Positions 25,965 to 34,602 are shown, counted from the first letter of the stretch. The stretch is 64,000 nt of DNA from Flaviaestuariibacter flavus (GCF_004337505.1 NZ_SJZI01000042.1:124001-188000), one strand, 5' to 3'. The notes: generated from the letters alone by a model not told the origin. Numbers and translations are program-made.

Positions 25965-26759
25965 GTGAACGTAAAAGAATACATATCAAGTGGGATCATT
26001 GAGAGCTATGTGCTCGGTCTGGCCTCCGACGCCGAAAGGCAGGAGTTCGAGGCCGCCTGCGCTCAGTACCCCGCGATAGCCGAGGCCCGCGACCGCTTCG
26101 AGCTCCAGCTGGAGGAAACCCTGCTGGCCGAAGCGGCCGCGCCTTCGCCGGCCCTCAAGGCGCGGATCACCGCCGCCCTGGAGGAAGAAGCCGTTCTGCC
26201 CGTTCACGGCGATGGCCTGTCTGCTGCGCCGGTGCGCCGCATCAACCCCTGGAAATGGGTGGCCGCTGCCTGCATTCTGCTGGCCGCCGGCTCGGTATAC
26301 TGGGCCATCAGCCTGAACAGCCGCATGTCTTCGCTGGAAGCGAAACAGCAGCAGAGCAGCCAGCTGGCGGCACAGCTGGACAGCAACCGCAGTGCGCTGG
26401 CCGAAATGCGCCAGGAAGCAGAGACCCTGCGCAATCCGAACCTCAAAATGACGTCGCTGCAAAGCGTGCCCACCGCCCCGACGCGCTCCAACGTGACCGT
26501 GTTCTGGGACAGCACCTCCAAAGACGTGTACCTGCTCATCCGCAACCTGCCGGCGCCGGCATCGGATAAGCAATACCAGCTCTGGGCGCTGATCGACAAA
26601 AAGCCCGTCGACCTCGGCGTTTTCGAGATCCGCCAGGACCGCCTCATGGTGAAGATGAAAAACGTTCAAAACGCCCAGGCCTTTGCCATCACCCTCGAGC
26701 CAAAAGGCGGCAGCCCCACGCCCACCCTGAAGAATATGTATGTGTACGGGGAACTCTGA
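25965..26759 (+). CDS. Anti-sigma factor (RskA-like membrane protein)
   Basis: The 264-residue protein begins at GTG. Residues 1-90 form a cytoplasmic helical domain (SGIIESYVLGLASDAERQEF) that binds the sigma factor in this family. A single membrane helix lies at about 97-113, then a short coiled coil (SRMSSLEAKQQQ...) and a periplasmic RskA-type domain ending VFWDSTSKDVYLLIRNLPAP ... YQLWALIDKKPVDLGVF. No zinc-binding HxxxCxxC motif is seen. It is co-transcribed with the sigma factor just upstream and followed by a terminator. Confidence 0.88.
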   Translation: MNVKEYISSGIIESYVLGLASDAERQEFEAACAQYPAIAEARDRFELQLEETLLAEAAAPSPALKARITAALEEEAVLPVHGDGLSAAPVRRINPWKWVAAACILLAAGSVYWAISLNSRMSSLEAKQQQSSQLAAQLDSNRSALAEMRQEAETLRNPNLKMTSLQSVPTAPTRSNVTVFWDSTSKDVYLLIRNLPAPASDKQYQLWALIDKKPVDLGVFEIRQDRLMVKMKNVQNAQAFAITLEPKGGSPTPTLKNMYVYGEL

Positions 26760-26786
26760 CCGGGTTTCCTCATAAAAACATCCGCG

Positions 26787-26824
26787 TCCGGAATGGGTTC
26801 ACCACCTTCCGGATTTTTTATTTT
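26787..26824 (+). terminator. Terminator of the sigma/anti-sigma operon
   Basis: The hairpin TCCGGAA...TTCCGGA (26787-26793, 26807-26813, with a further GG/CC pair) is followed by TTTTTTATTTT, 28 bp beyond the stop. Confidence 0.8.
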
Positions 26825-26921
26825 CCGGATTGCTCTTCGGGCAAACCAAATGCTTCGGCCGCTCGTATTTATTCCTGATCATCCTTCAGTGGCGAATGGA
26901 GTGATCTCATAGTTGGTTTAA

Positions 26922-26945
26922 AAAGGGCTTTGTCTAAAGCCCTTT
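26922..26945. terminator. Hairpin upstream of the VanZ-like gene
   Basis: A 9-bp stem AAAGGGCTT/AAGCCCTTT with a 6-nt loop lies 17 bp before the VanZ-like ATG. The T-tract after it is poor, so it may be an attenuator-like or stabilising hairpin rather than a terminator. Confidence 0.4.
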
Positions 26946-26962
26946 CTCTTTAGCTTGCAGCC

Positions 26963-27343
26963 ATGATCCGTCGCCGGCCCCTGAGGCTCAGCATTACTGC
27001 ACTTTATTTCGGCCTCTGCTGCTACCTGTTCCTGCTTCCCGGCGACGCGCTACCCAAAGAAAACTGGCTCGACCGGATCTTCTTCGACAAATGGGTGCAT
27101 ATCGGCCTTTTCGGCCTGCTGGCGCTCCTGTGCTGCTGGTGCCTCCAGAACGTAGGGCCCCGGGCGGGCCGCATCCTGCTGGCCGCGCTTTGCTGCTATG
27201 GTATGCTGGTGGAAGTGGTACAGGGGCTCTGGGTGCCGCACCGCTCCTTTGATTTATGGGATTTTGTTGCCGACGCCGCAGGCGCCGCAGCGGGCCTATG
27301 GCTGTGGAAGCGCTTCTGCCGCAGGCGTGAGGCTGACCAATGA
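26963..27343 (+). CDS. VanZ-like membrane protein
   Basis: The 126-residue protein has four membrane helices and the VanZ pattern: W(L)DRIFFDKWVHIGLFGLLALL, then a polar stretch and [30 protein letters not shown]. The D-K-x-x-H and E-x-x-Q-x-x-x-x-x-R-x-x-D-x-x-D residues typical of the family are all present. VanZ in enterococci gives mild teicoplanin resistance, but most members have no known role. The gene overlaps the next frame by 4 nt only if that frame is started early; the true Hsp20 start is 120 bp further on. Confidence 0.8.
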   Translation: MIRRRPLRLSITALYFGLCCYLFLLPGDALPKENWLDRIFFDKWVHIGLFGLLALLCCWCLQNVGPRAGRILLAALCCYGMLVEVVQGLWVPHRSFDLWDFVADAAGAAAGLWLWKRFCRRREADQ

Positions 27344-27450
27344 AAAAATTTCAGTCCTATTGCCGGGCCAGCCTGCAAATCTTTCGGGTTTCTTGTCAAA
27401 ATTTCCTGTGCTGCCAAAAGCGCACAGAACTTGTGGCATTTCCGGGAAAA

Positions 27451-27459
27451 AAGGAGGTC
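27451..27459 (+). promoter_or_regulatory. Strong Shine-Dalgarno sequence of the Hsp20 gene
   Basis: AAGGAGGTC is nearly a perfect complement of the 16S 3' end. Most other genes here lack any such sequence. Confidence 0.75.
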
Positions 27460-27462
27460 ATT

Positions 27463-27936
27463 ATGAACAACATCACGAAGCGGAATGATGGTACCGGCGC
27501 CATGCAGCGCAGCCAGGGTTCCGGGATGCCTTTCGGTAATTTGATGGATGGCGTCCTCAACCGCTTTTTTGACACGGGCTTGTGGAATGTCGGCGACCTG
27601 GGCCAGCGCAGCGTTCCCGTTAACCTGCGCGAAACCGAAAAAGGCTATGCGCTCGAACTGGTAGCGCCCGGCCTGCGCAAGGAAGATTTCGAGGTGCGTG
27701 TGGACAACAACACGCTGACCGTTGCCTTCCAGCACAAGGAAGAAGAGCGCGCCGCCCGCGAAAAAGACTACCTGCGGCAGGAATACCGCATGCAGTCTTT
27801 CTCCAGGAGCTTTACGCTCGACGACAGCATCGACGCCGAAAAGATCAGTGCCCGCTACGAAAACGGCGTGCTCTGGCTCGACCTGCCGCGCAAGGAAGGC
27901 AGCCAGCCCAAACGCCGCTCCATCTCCATCCAATAG
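27463..27936 (+). CDS. Small heat-shock protein, Hsp20/alpha-crystallin family
   Basis: The 157-residue protein has an N-terminal arm with GNLMDGVLNRFFD and an alpha-crystallin domain from about residue 48 (VPVNLRETEKGYALELVAPGLRKEDFEVRVDNNTLTV), ending with the YENGVLWLDLP block and a C-terminal IxI-type tail (SISIQ). It acts as an ATP-independent holdase. ATG at 27463 is set by AAGGAGGTC 4 nt upstream, the strongest Shine-Dalgarno sequence in the window and unusual in this phylum. A strong terminator follows. Confidence 0.95.
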   Translation: MNNITKRNDGTGAMQRSQGSGMPFGNLMDGVLNRFFDTGLWNVGDLGQRSVPVNLRETEKGYALELVAPGLRKEDFEVRVDNNTLTVAFQHKEEERAAREKDYLRQEYRMQSFSRSFTLDDSIDAEKISARYENGVLWLDLPRKEGSQPKRRSISIQ

Positions 27937-27953
27937 CCAGGATTGTAAAATGT

Positions 27954-27979
27954 AAAAGACCGCCGGGAGGCGGTCTTTT
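27954..27979 (+). terminator. Rho-independent terminator of the Hsp20 gene
   Basis: Perfect 11-bp stem (27954-27964, 27969-27979) with loop GGGA, 17 bp beyond the stop. Confidence 0.85.
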
Positions 27980-28013
27980 CCTATATCGTGCAGGTCTGGC
28001 GACCGGGACTTGT

Positions 28014-28045
28014 TTAAAAAAATAAACCCCTGTAGAAACAGGGGT
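28014..28045 (-). terminator. Orphan leftward Rho-independent terminator
   Basis: Stem ACCCCTGT/ACAGGGGT with loop AGAA, followed on the minus strand by TTTATTTTTTT. No annotated leftward gene ends here. Confidence 0.8.
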
Positions 28046-28126
28046 CGCAACCAAAACTAACTGCTTATGAGAAAATTGACTGCTTATGTGAGAAATTCGT
28101 AAGTATTAATGCAAAATTGTTGCCAG
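28014..28126 (-). ncRNA. Candidate small RNA gene with sigma-54-like promoter
   Basis: In an AT-rich, gene-free block (27937-28384) between convergent genes, a leftward terminator (8-bp perfect stem 28026-28033/28038-28045 followed by TTTATTTTTTT) ends a unit that cannot belong to prfA, which has its own terminator at 28304-28340. About 65 nt upstream, on the same strand, CTGGCAACAATTTTGCA (28126-28110) matches the -24/-12 pattern of sigma-54 promoters, with GG and GC 12 nt apart. The predicted RNA of about 80-85 nt carries two direct repeats of CATAAGCAGT. This is inference from signals only; CAATTTTG within the same stretch could instead be a housekeeping -7 box. Confidence 0.4.
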
Positions 28127-28230
28127 TTATTTCATCGTTCTTGTTAATCCTTTCTAAATGTCCTTTTTCTTTTCTTCTGTTTCAATTTCCAAAGAACGCT
28201 TCGTCAACCGACATCTATACAATAGAAAAA

Positions 28231-28262
28231 ATGGTGCCAGTTTTCTAATGCCGGTTTTCTAA
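28231..28262. repeat. Two direct 14-bp repeats in the AT-rich block
   Basis: TGCC(A/G)GTTTTCTAA occurs twice in tandem, about 110 bp upstream of the sigma-54-like promoter, the distance at which activator sites of such promoters usually lie. Confidence 0.5.
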
Positions 28263-28303
28263 TTTGTTAAAGGACGGCTGTGTAGCACCTTCCACAAATT
28301 CAA

Positions 28304-28340
28304 ACAAAAAAATGGGCGGGACCTCCACAGTCCAGCCCAT
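28304..28340 (-). terminator. Terminator of prfA
   Basis: Stem ATGGGC-G-GGAC/GTCC-A-GCCCAT with one internal mismatch and a 7-nt loop, followed on the minus strand by seven T; 45 bp beyond the prfA stop. Confidence 0.75.
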
Positions 28341-28384
28341 CCATGTATCGTATTAGAATACAATTAGTTAGTGCCCGGTTTCTC

Positions 28385-29449
28385 TCAATTCTGGTTGACC
28401 ATCTTCTCCGCGTTTTCGGCAAACTGCAGCGCATCGATAAGTTCCTGGATGCCGCCATTGAGCACCTCCTGCAGGTTATAAAGCGTCAGGCCGATGCGGT
28501 GATCGGTAACGCGCCCCTGCGGAAAGTTATAGGTGCGGATCTTGGCAGAGCGGTCGCCGGTGCTTACGAGGCTCTTCCGGTGGCGGGAGATCTCTTCCTC
28601 CTGCTTCCGAACCTGCTCCTCGTACAGTTTGGTACGTAGCATCTGCATCGCTTTTTCGCGGTTGCCGAGCTGGGTGCGCTCCGTTTGGCAGATGATGACG
28701 GTGCCGGTCGGGATGTGGGTCAGCAGCACCTTGGTTTCCACCTTGTTCACATTCTGGCCGCCGGCGCCGCCCGAGCGGGCCGTCTCCATTTTCACATCGG
28801 ATTCCTTCAGCTCAAAATCCACCTCTTCCGCCTCGGGCATGATGGCCACCGTAGCGGCCGAGGTATGCACGCGCCCCTGCGTTTCTGTATCGGGAACGCG
28901 CTGCACCCGGTGCACGCCGCTCTCGAACTTGAGGGTGCCGTACACGTCGTCGCCCACCACCTCGATCTGGATCTCTTTATAGCCGCCCACGGTGCCTTCG
29001 GTTTCGCTGAGGATGGCGGTTTTATAGCCCCGGTTCTCGCAATACTTGAGGTACATCCGGGCCAGGTTGCCGGCAAACAGGGAGGCCTCGTCGCCACCGG
29101 TGCCGGCGCGGATCTCGATGATGGCGTTCTTCTCGTCCTGTGGGTCTTTGGGGATGAGCATCTGGCGGATGCCCGCCTCGAGCTGCTCCTTGCGCTCTTC
29201 GGTGGCGGGCAGCTCGGCCTTCGCCAGGTCGCGCAGCTCCTCGTCGGAGCCGTTGAGGGCTTCGCGGTAAAACTCGAGGTCTTCGAGCACCTTGCGGTAG
29301 TCGTTATAGGCGGTCACGATCTTTTCGAGGCCGCGGTATTCCTTGCTCAGCGCACCGAACTGCTTGCTGTCGGCAATGATCTCGGGGTTGGTAAGAGCAA
29401 CGCCGATATCCTGGAAACGGGCGTTGATGGCTTCAAGTCTGTCGAGCAT
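28385..29449 (-). CDS. prfA: Peptide chain release factor 1
   Basis: The 354-residue protein has the release-factor features: GGQ in [11 protein letters not shown], which triggers peptidyl-tRNA hydrolysis, and PDT in [10 protein letters not shown], the PxT codon-reading motif of RF1 (RF2 would have SPF). It therefore recognises UAA and UAG. No in-frame programmed shift is present. ATG at 29449 is used, 6 nt after a TAGCTTTG box; the frame is open much further upstream, but through repeat DNA and antisense to the amidohydrolase gene. Confidence 0.97.
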   Translation of the reverse strand: MLDRLEAINARFQDIGVALTNPEIIADSKQFGALSKEYRGLEKIVTAYNDYRKVLEDLEFYREALNGSDEELRDLAKAELPATEERKEQLEAGIRQMLIPKDPQDEKNAIIEIRAGTGGDEASLFAGNLARMYLKYCENRGYKTAILSETEGTVGGYKEIQIEVVGDDVYGTLKFESGVHRVQRVPDTETQGRVHTSAATVAIMPEAEEVDFELKESDVKMETARSGGAGGQNVNKVETKVLLTHIPTGTVIICQTERTQLGNREKAMQMLRTKLYEEQVRKQEEEISRHRKSLVSTGDRSAKIRTYNFPQGRVTDHRIGLTLYNLQEVLNGGIQELIDALQFAENAEKMVNQN

Positions 29450-29455
29450 AGCGTG

Positions 29456-29463
29456 CAAAGCTA
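29456..29463 (-). promoter_or_regulatory. -7 promoter box (TAGCTTTG) of prfA
   Basis: Exact TAnnTTTG match ending 6 nt before the ATG. Confidence 0.5.
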
Positions 29464-29483
29464 CGAAATGCAGGCCGCAAGCG

Positions 29484-29657
29484 GGGAGAGAAAGAACGCT
29501 GATTCCCCGGGCGGAATACGCAGATTGTTTATGATTTTTTTTTAATTGGCTGACGCACGCATGGTTCGACAGGCTCACCATGACATTGTCAGCCTGAGCG
29601 TAGTCGAAGGCTGCGTCAATCAGAACAATCATTAAAAACCTGCGTTCTTTCGCTCCC
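29484..29657. repeat. Palindromic intergenic element, copy 3 of 4 (long form)
   Basis: Outer arms GAGAGAAAGAACGC and GCGTTCTTTCGCTCC are inverted. The core module GTCAGCCTGAGCGTAGTCGA is in reverse orientation relative to copies 1 and 4, and the GGGCGGAAT block is at the left rather than the right, so this copy is inserted the other way round. Confidence 0.8.
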
Positions 29658-29668
29658 ATGGCGGCACG

Positions 29669-29676
29669 TACATTCG
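29669..29676 (+). promoter_or_regulatory. -7 promoter box (TACATTCG) of the amidohydrolase gene
   Basis: One mismatch to TAnnTTTG, ending 4 nt before the ATG. Confidence 0.4.
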
Positions 29677-29680
29677 CGGC

Positions 29681-30826
29681 ATGTCTTACCGCAAGCTCAA
29701 AGCCGGCCGTCTGTTTGACGGAACCCGCTTTCACAACGACAAAACATTGATCGTATCCGCGGATGGCCGGATTGAAGCACTGGTGCCCGACTCCGAAGCG
29801 CCGGATGCCGAGCGTCTTGAGGGCATCCTGATGCCGGGTTTTGTCAACTGTCACTGCCACCTCGAGTTGTCGCATATGAAGGGACAGATTGCCGAGTGTA
29901 CGGGCCTGGTGGAGTTCGTGCTGCGGGTTATCTCCGGCCGCAATGAGCGCGCGGCCCTGATAGCGACGGCCATTGCGGAGGCGGAAGCCGAAATGCGGCG
30001 CAACGGCATTATGGCCGTGGGCGACATTTCCAATACCAATGACACCGCCGCGCAAAAGCGGCAGGGCAACCTGGCCTATTACAACTTCGTGGAAGTGCTG
30101 GGCTGGGCTCCGGCGGGCGCATCGGCCAGCTATGAGCGTGCCCGCGCCGTGCTGGAAGGCTTCGCGGGCTGCGGTCCGGCCACGCTGGTGCCGCATGCGT
30201 CCTACACCGTCTCCGACGCGCTCTGGGCCCTGCTGGCGCCGCACTTTCCCGGCCATACCATCTCGGTGCACAACCAGGAAACACCCGACGAAGACCAGTT
30301 TATCCGTGATGCTGCGGGCGCTTTTGTTGGGCTGTATGAAAAACTAGGTGTCGACAACCGCCACCACGCGCCGCGCGGTGTGAGCAGCCTCCGTTCCTAT
30401 TTCGACAAGCTGCAGCCTGCAAGCCGCCGCCTGCTGGTGCACAATACTTTTTTGCCGCAGGAAGACCTGCACTACGCGTTGCAGACGACGCCGGCAGACA
30501 GCACCTTTTTCTGCCTTTGCATCAATGCCAACCTGTACATCGAAAACGAAGTGCCGCCCGTAGAACTACTGCGAAAGGCCGGCGCGCCCATCGTCATCGG
30601 TACCGACTCGCTCGCTTCCAACTGGAGCCTCGGCATCCACGACGAGCTGCGCAGCCTGCGGAAACATTTTCCGGCGGTGCCGCTGGAAGAGATGCTGGGC
30701 TGGGCCACGCGCAACGGCGCCCGCGCCCTGGGCATGGACGCTGAGCTCGGGTCTTTTGAAAAAGGAAAGAAGCCGGGTGTGGTATTGCTGCAGGAAGAAG
30801 ATCTTTCGGTGCGCCGGATCGTTTAA
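29681..30826 (+). CDS. Amidohydrolase-superfamily deaminase
   Basis: The 381-residue protein has the metal-dependent hydrolase barrel: [18 protein letters not shown] (HxH metal site) near residue 55, HNQETPDE around 205, LVHNTFL with a metal or proton-relay His around 250 and [18 protein letters not shown] with the metal-binding Asp around 305. The C-terminal [24 protein letters not shown] is the typical barrel-edge sandwich domain. The arrangement is that of the cytosine/S-adenosylhomocysteine/aminofutalosine deaminase branch, but the substrate cannot be chosen from context. It stands alone, divergent from prfA. Confidence 0.8.
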   Translation: MSYRKLKAGRLFDGTRFHNDKTLIVSADGRIEALVPDSEAPDAERLEGILMPGFVNCHCHLELSHMKGQIAECTGLVEFVLRVISGRNERAALIATAIAEAEAEMRRNGIMAVGDISNTNDTAAQKRQGNLAYYNFVEVLGWAPAGASASYERARAVLEGFAGCGPATLVPHASYTVSDALWALLAPHFPGHTISVHNQETPDEDQFIRDAAGAFVGLYEKLGVDNRHHAPRGVSSLRSYFDKLQPASRRLLVHNTFLPQEDLHYALQTTPADSTFFCLCINANLYIENEVPPVELLRKAGAPIVIGTDSLASNWSLGIHDELRSLRKHFPAVPLEEMLGWATRNGARALGMDAELGSFEKGKKPGVVLLQEEDLSVRRIV

Positions 30827-30832
30827 GCTTTC

Positions 30833-31246
30833 CTACGCAGTCAGTTCCAATTGCATCACCACGAAATCATAGCCGTCTTTGAAGAACACTTCGGGTGTTT
30901 CGCGGAATCCAAAACGCTGGTAAAAGCCCGATGCGTTGCGGCGTGCATTGCACCAAAGCCGTGCGGCGCCCTGCTGCCGCGCGTAGGCGATCACATGATT
31001 CAGCAGAGTGGAGCCATAGCCTTTTCCCTGCACCGCCGTCTCGGTGGCGAATTTCCGGAACTGCATTCCCGTTCCGCGGCGGAATAAAGAGACGATGCTC
31101 ACCAATACGTTATCATCGAACAGGCCCAGGTGAACGCCTTCGGCATCGTCGGCGAGCTTGATGGCGTCGAAGTCGAAGGCGGGATACATCACGCGGTGGC
31201 GGAGGGGCCATACGCTTTCGGGTGCGAGGGTACGGATTTCCGTCAT
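30833..31246 (-). CDS. GNAT family N-acetyltransferase
   Basis: The 137-residue protein is a single GNAT domain. The acetyl-CoA motif A is QFRKFATETAVQGKGYGSTLLNHVI with the Q-x-x-G-x-G pyrophosphate loop at about residue 73, followed by ARLWCNARRNASGFYQRFGF, the usual motif B with the catalytic-region Tyr. The acceptor is not evident. It ends 7 bp from the convergent amidohydrolase gene and starts 4 nt after a TAGCTTTG box, so it is probably a single-gene unit. Confidence 0.85.
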   Translation of the reverse strand: MTEIRTLAPESVWPLRHRVMYPAFDFDAIKLADDAEGVHLGLFDDNVLVSIVSLFRRGTGMQFRKFATETAVQGKGYGSTLLNHVIAYARQQGAARLWCNARRNASGFYQRFGFRETPEVFFKDGYDFVVMQLELTA

Positions 31247-31250
31247 GACA

Positions 31251-31258
31251 CAAAGCTA
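31251..31258 (-). promoter_or_regulatory. -7 promoter box (TAGCTTTG) of the GNAT gene
   Basis: Exact TAnnTTTG match ending 4 nt before the ATG. Confidence 0.5.
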
Positions 31259-31293
31259 GCGGCGGGCAGTAGTGGCAGAATCAGCTACATACG

Positions 31294-32031
31294 TTAACCC
31301 GAAATTTCGCGCAATACGGGCAGGGTACGCAGGGTGCCGAAGTCGGGAAGGTGCAGGGCATAATAATTCTCCAGCTGGTGAAGTATCTCGCGGCGCAGCT
31401 CCTGGTTCAGTTTTACTTCTTCGAGGTCTTCGGGCTGCAGCACTTTCAGGATGTGGGCTACGGCCTCGGCGGCGCGGCCTTCCAGGAAATGCGGGTGCCG
31501 CGGCTGGTCGGGGGTGAACACGCCTTCTTTCAGATCGAGGTAGGGTTGCTCTTCGCTCCGGTTGTCATCGATGCGGAAGCCGAAAAACACCGGCAGGTGC
31601 AGCGCGAAGAAAAGCGGGAAGTTGGCGGTAACGGTGGGTGAGGCTTTGTCGAGGTGCAGCAGGGCATCTTCGGTAAAATAGAAAAGCTCGGCATTCCCTT
31701 CGGGCTCCTTGAGGCTTTTGTACAGCAGCTCCATCATGAACTGGGCGACCGCATTCTTGAAGATATCCGACAGCACCTGCTCATAGAGCAGCGTCCATTT
31801 ATATTCCTTAATGCGATTAAGGTTACGCTGCGGCTGGTGATACACCACAAGCTCCAGCTGCGCCGCCGGCTGAAAATACGCGGCCCGCGCCGTGCCTTTC
31901 GAAGAGGCCTGGCGCACGCTGTTGACGATATAGGATTGGAGTCCGAACAGCTCCGTAAAAGCTGTTACAATGAGGCTCGTTTCGCCGTACTTCACGGTCC
32001 GCAACACGATGCCCTTTGTCTTGTGAAGCAT
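31294..32031 (-). CDS. recO: DNA repair protein RecO
   Basis: The 245-residue protein opens with the RecO OB fold (MLHKTKGIVLRTVKYGETSLIVTAFTELFGLQSYIV), followed by the helical domain with LYYKS-like LLYKSLKEPEGNAELF. The zinc-binding cysteines of some RecO proteins are absent, as is common in this phylum. RecO loads RecA onto SSB-coated DNA with RecR in recombinational repair. It lies downstream of the porZ-like gene in the same orientation. Confidence 0.92.
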   Translation of the reverse strand: MLHKTKGIVLRTVKYGETSLIVTAFTELFGLQSYIVNSVRQASSKGTARAAYFQPAAQLELVVYHQPQRNLNRIKEYKWTLLYEQVLSDIFKNAVAQFMMELLYKSLKEPEGNAELFYFTEDALLHLDKASPTVTANFPLFFALHLPVFFGFRIDDNRSEEQPYLDLKEGVFTPDQPRHPHFLEGRAAEAVAHILKVLQPEDLEEVKLNQELRREILHQLENYYALHLPDFGTLRTLPVLREISG

Positions 32032-32084
32032 GGATAAAATTACTGAAAATAAGGGCGGAAAAGCGTTGTGGAAGGGTTAAAGAG

Positions 32085-32260
32085 AAGTGAGAATACATGA
32101 GTACATGAATACATGATTACATGAGGGAGAAGGTGATCTGATTATCTCGAATCTCGGGATCCCGGATCTAAAACAAATCAGAGATCCGAGATCGGAGATC
32201 GAAAAATTCCCTCTCCGGTTCATGTACTCATGTATTCATGTAATCATTTGCTCTTCCCTC
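32085..32260. repeat. Nested inverted repeats between porZ and recO
   Basis: The outer arms (32092-32129 and 32219-32256) are made of ATACATGAGTACATGAATAC-type sequence; the inner arms (32145-32169 and 32180-32202) are of the GATC type also seen between mreB and mreC. The whole can fold into one long cruciform. Confidence 0.75.
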
Positions 32261-32295
32261 GATTCTCCCGTCTTCCAATCGGCATTTCCTCCTTC

Positions 32296-34590
32296 TCATT
32301 TCCCGAGGAACACGATCTTTCCCACGCCCTTTTCGGGCTGGCCTTCCTGCCTTACAAATACCAGGTAGACCCCGCTGGCCACGGCGCGGCCCTGGTAGTC
32401 GCGGCCATTCCAGGTGGCGGTGCCGCCGTTGGAGCGGGACTGGTATACGAGGCGCCCGTTGAGTTCGGTGATTTTCACGATGCTGCCTTCCCTGAGCCCG
32501 CGCACCGCGATGCTGCCGGTGTAACCGGGCGGTACGGGGTTGGGAAATACCTGAAGGCTGCTGTAGTCTTCGCTGCCCTCGGTGGCGTCGGCGCGGAAGG
32601 AGCAGATGCCTTTCGACGTGGATACGAATACCTCGCCGCTGGCGCCGTCGATAGCTACGCGCTTGATGTCGTTGCTGAGCAGGGGGCTGTTGTCTTCGGT
32701 AAAATGCTGGAGGCGCTTGTCGCCGTCGGGTGAGATGAGCCAGAGGCCGTTGCGGGTGCCTACCCACTTGCGGTCGGCGCCGTCCACGGCGATGCTGCGT
32801 ACTTCTTCGCCCTTGAACAGGTAGTTGGCAAAGCTGTTGGTGCCCTGCACGATGGGGAGGGTGGCTTCGCAGCCGGTAAATACGCTGCTGCCGCATTGCA
32901 TGATGGCTACCCCGTCGGTGGTGCCGATCCACACGAAGCCGCTGCGGTCTTTGGCAAGGCAAAGCGGCTCGCCGGCGGGCAGGTTGCCATTGCCGCCGCC
33001 GGAGCGCAGGAGGCGCCAGCGGTCGTCGGAGGGACTGTCGATATTCTCGCCCGGGTAATAGGCGATGACGCCGTTGCCTTTGGGCGAGAGTGCCCAGAGG
33101 ATCCCCTCATCATCAAAAACAAGTTGGGCGATGGCGTTTTCATTCAGTGTAAAAGGCGGCGAGAAGGAAGCCCAGGTGCCGTCGGTCTTGCGTACGTGCA
33201 GGATGCGGCCGGCGCCGTAATTGGCGATCCACAGGTTGCCGGCGGCGTCGAAGGCAAGGCCAGCCACGCGGTAGGATGCCGGGTCGCCGATGGTGGGCCC
33301 GACGGGCGAGTTCTGCTTGTAGATCTCGAGGCTGTTGGTGCCGGTGTAGTGTACGAGGCCGCCGCCGTAGGAGCCGCCCCAAAAGCTTTCATCGCGCGGG
33401 TCTACGGCTACCGAAATAAGATCCATGACCGTGTCGAGCACGGGCAGGCGGAACTGGTTGTAGTTGGTCCACCGGCCATCCTTGTACTGGTAGATGCCGT
33501 TGCGGTCGTACAGGTAATTCCAGCTGTCGTTGACGGTGCCGGCGGCGGCATAGAGCACGCCGTTGCGGACGGTCATTTCACCAGAGGCGATCCCGTCGGG
33601 ACCGTTGGGTTTATAAAATTCCGGGGCGCCGCCGCTCCACGACGAAAGCCCGGCGTAGAGGTCGGCCACCCACAGTGTGGTGCCGTCGAGGGCCGCCACC
33701 AGCGGGTAGGAGAGGGGCGGCGCCGCCGTGGCGCTGCGGAACACGCTGCCGTCGGCGTTGAGCACGAGTGCCTGCGTGGGGCTTCCCGTGAGGAAGGTTT
33801 GGGTGACGCCCAGCCTGCCTTCGGTGGGGTTGATGCCGGTGATGGGCTTGCCGTTGGTCCAGAAGAGCGACCAGGTGGCACCGTTCTGTGCCCAGAGCGT
33901 GTCGCCGGCCCAGGCCACGATGCGTCCGCTTACGTTGGCCACGCCGGCGGGGGCGGTGGGCGAAAGGCCTCCGGTGCCGGAGAGGTTCTGCCAGCTGCGG
34001 AAGTCGGCGGGCGTGGGATTGCTGACCGGCGTGCGCTTGAGACCTTCGTCGGTGGCCGCGTAGATAAAGTCGTTGTCGCGGGTAACGGCGCGGGTGCGCA
34101 CGTAGGCGCCGCCGTTGCCGATGAACCAGGAGTCCTTCGTTTCGTAGCGGTCGGCGTCGAGCACCCAGATGCCGAGGCCGGTGGACACATACACCACGTT
34201 GCCGGCGGGGAAGAAATCGTAAATGCTTTTATCGCCCGACACGCTTTCGCGCTTCAGGTCGGGGATGTTGCGGATGCCGTTGTTGGTGAGTACGTCGATA
34301 TTGCTGTTGGTATAGGCTACATAGAGCTTGCCGGCGGCCGCGTCGTAGCGGATGGTGCTGATGCCGGTTTCGCTGAGGCCGCCGATCTTGCTGAGGCGCT
34401 CCACCTCGTTGCCGTCGCGGCTGACAGAAAAGAGCGCGTAGGGCGTGGCGGCATAAACGCGTTCGGGGGTGATGGCCACGCCGAGGGTGCTGTTGGTGGG
34501 CAGGTGCTCGCGCCAGCTGCCGATGGCGGGGAAGGTGTTTTGTGCCGCTGCGAGGGTGGAAATCAGGAGGAAGGGGGCCAGTAGTCTCAC
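32296..34590 (-). CDS. porZ: Type IX secretion protein PorZ-like (two-propeller surface protein)
   Basis: The mature part begins after a signal peptide (VRLLAPFLLISTLAAAQ) and shows the PorZ N-terminal pattern: SWREHLPTNSTLGVAITPERVYAAT, LFSVSRDGNEVERLSKIGGLSETGISTIRYD. It continues with two seven-bladed propellers (to about residue 670) and ends in a type IX C-terminal domain (LQVFPNPVPPGYTG ... GVYLVFVRQ). PorZ is a surface component of the attachment complex that delivers anionic LPS to T9SS cargo. I chose GTG at 34590, 4 nt after a TACCTTCG box and opening the signal peptide (764 residues); an ATG at 34677 would add 29 residues from repeat DNA. Confidence 0.8.
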   Translation of the reverse strand: MRLLAPFLLISTLAAAQNTFPAIGSWREHLPTNSTLGVAITPERVYAATPYALFSVSRDGNEVERLSKIGGLSETGISTIRYDAAAGKLYVAYTNSNIDVLTNNGIRNIPDLKRESVSGDKSIYDFFPAGNVVYVSTGLGIWVLDADRYETKDSWFIGNGGAYVRTRAVTRDNDFIYAATDEGLKRTPVSNPTPADFRSWQNLSGTGGLSPTAPAGVANVSGRIVAWAGDTLWAQNGATWSLFWTNGKPITGINPTEGRLGVTQTFLTGSPTQALVLNADGSVFRSATAAPPLSYPLVAALDGTTLWVADLYAGLSSWSGGAPEFYKPNGPDGIASGEMTVRNGVLYAAAGTVNDSWNYLYDRNGIYQYKDGRWTNYNQFRLPVLDTVMDLISVAVDPRDESFWGGSYGGGLVHYTGTNSLEIYKQNSPVGPTIGDPASYRVAGLAFDAAGNLWIANYGAGRILHVRKTDGTWASFSPPFTLNENAIAQLVFDDEGILWALSPKGNGVIAYYPGENIDSPSDDRWRLLRSGGGNGNLPAGEPLCLAKDRSGFVWIGTTDGVAIMQCGSSVFTGCEATLPIVQGTNSFANYLFKGEEVRSIAVDGADRKWVGTRNGLWLISPDGDKRLQHFTEDNSPLLSNDIKRVAIDGASGEVFVSTSKGICSFRADATEGSEDYSSLQVFPNPVPPGYTGSIAVRGLREGSIVKITELNGRLVYQSRSNGGTATWNGRDYQGRAVASGVYLVFVRQEGQPEKGVGKIVFLGK

Positions 34591-34594
34591 TTGC

Positions 34595-34602
34595 CGAAGG
34601 TA
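34595..34602 (-). promoter_or_regulatory. -7 promoter box (TACCTTCG) supporting a GTG start of porZ
   Basis: One mismatch to TAnnTTTG, ending 4 nt before GTG at 34590. Confidence 0.45.

Noticed and set aside
28067..28102. An 11-codon plus-strand peptide gene in the AT-rich block
   Set aside because: It has no Shine-Dalgarno sequence or promoter box and is opposite the predicted small RNA; it arises from the same tandem repeats.
29450..30271. A 270-residue N-terminal extension of release factor 1
   Set aside because: It is antisense to the amidohydrolase gene and crosses a palindromic element; family length and the -7 box fix the start at 29449.
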